Positions 34,208 to 34,257 of a stretch of 34,257 nucleotides of DNA are shown piece by piece. Each line of letters starts with the position of its first letter. The first letter of the stretch is position 1. The notes under the pieces are model-generated. The model had not been told where the DNA came from and made no database searches. It worked only from the letters and a program-made list of their open reading frames with translations. Made by a program: the position numbers and the translations under genes. Source of the DNA: Neisseria sp. MVDL19-042950 (GTDB taxonomy: Bacteria; Pseudomonadota; Gammaproteobacteria; Burkholderiales; Neisseriaceae); contig NZ_JAUKWH010000016.1 of the NCBI RefSeq assembly GCF_030504625.1, forward strand, positions 1 to 34,257, read 5' to 3'.

Positions 34208-34257
34208 TTCGTCATATGCAAATAGAAAATGAATATTCATTCTGATATATTGCTAAG

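Larger units (their letters stand above)
33886..34257. other. Right-end spacer
   Basis: No gene is supported. It holds the copZ-copA promoter, a short palindrome ATCGCT-A-AGCGAT (33905-33917) in the leader, a weak CGGG/CCCG stem before T7 (34080-34104) and an uptake-sequence terminator at 34182-34207. Confidence 0.4.

Noticed and set aside
34020-34232. 70-codon frame at the right end
   Set aside because: It has no ribosome site and reads through an uptake-sequence palindrome (RPSEISDGL); composition is unlike the neighbours.

Overview
The window comes from a Neisseriaceae chromosome, most likely a commensal or animal Neisseria. The 10-base DNA uptake core GCCGTCTGAA occurs dozens of times on both strands, usually extended to AGGCCGTCTGAA (the AG dialect, not the ATGCCGTCTGAA of meningococcus and gonococcus). 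Many copies are paired as inverted repeats that act as terminators. The gene products (a single-membrane-segment FtsK, a TfoX-tail/TadA fusion, a Mip-like lipoprotein, ActP) look neisserial, and a 108-base Correia-type element is present. The species cannot be named from this alone.

Layout. 1-13.4 kb holds housekeeping genes, mostly on the plus strand: the FtsK translocase, a lytic transglycosylase, a YajR-like MFS exporter overlapping ssb, greA behind a leader with a terminator-like hairpin, tadA and nadE on the minus strand, an OFA-type MFS carrier, recD and a LysE/ArgO-type exporter. 13.5-18.9 kb is a minus-strand cluster: two small proteins of unknown role (one YgfX-like), folC, a SPOR-domain cell-envelope protein with two C8 tracts, cvpA and purF. 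19.0-23.0 kb holds the Correia-type element, the acetate pair DUF485-actP, a divergent LysR regulator and a phosphopantetheinyl transferase. 23.2-25.7 kb holds a Mip-like lipoprotein isomerase and panB-panC.

From about 25.84 to 30.07 kb the sequence changes. It is visibly A+T-richer, gene-sparse, and full of short unfamiliar ORFs and gene remnants. It lies between panB and the 3' end of a tRNA-Thr(TGT) gene. An 18-base imperfect copy of the tRNA 3' end (16/18 identical), followed by its own terminator, sits at the far side. I read this as a small or decayed integrated island. It carries two divergent regulatory modules: an Arc-like ribbon-helix-helix repressor with a 21-bp palindrome over the -10 of a divergent promoter, and a CI/LexA-like S24 repressor facing a run of small ORFs. 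One of those ORFs has a prepilin-like N-terminus (Gly-1, Glu+5, hydrophobic helix). No integrase, replication or capsid gene is visible.

After the island come an unknown 342-residue protein and a copper efflux pair (CopZ-like chaperone, CopA ATPase) behind a promoter with the 19-bp spacer typical of MerR/CueR control. The candidates most worth a second look are the island and its two switches, the greA leader attenuator, and the twin C8 tracts in the SPOR gene.
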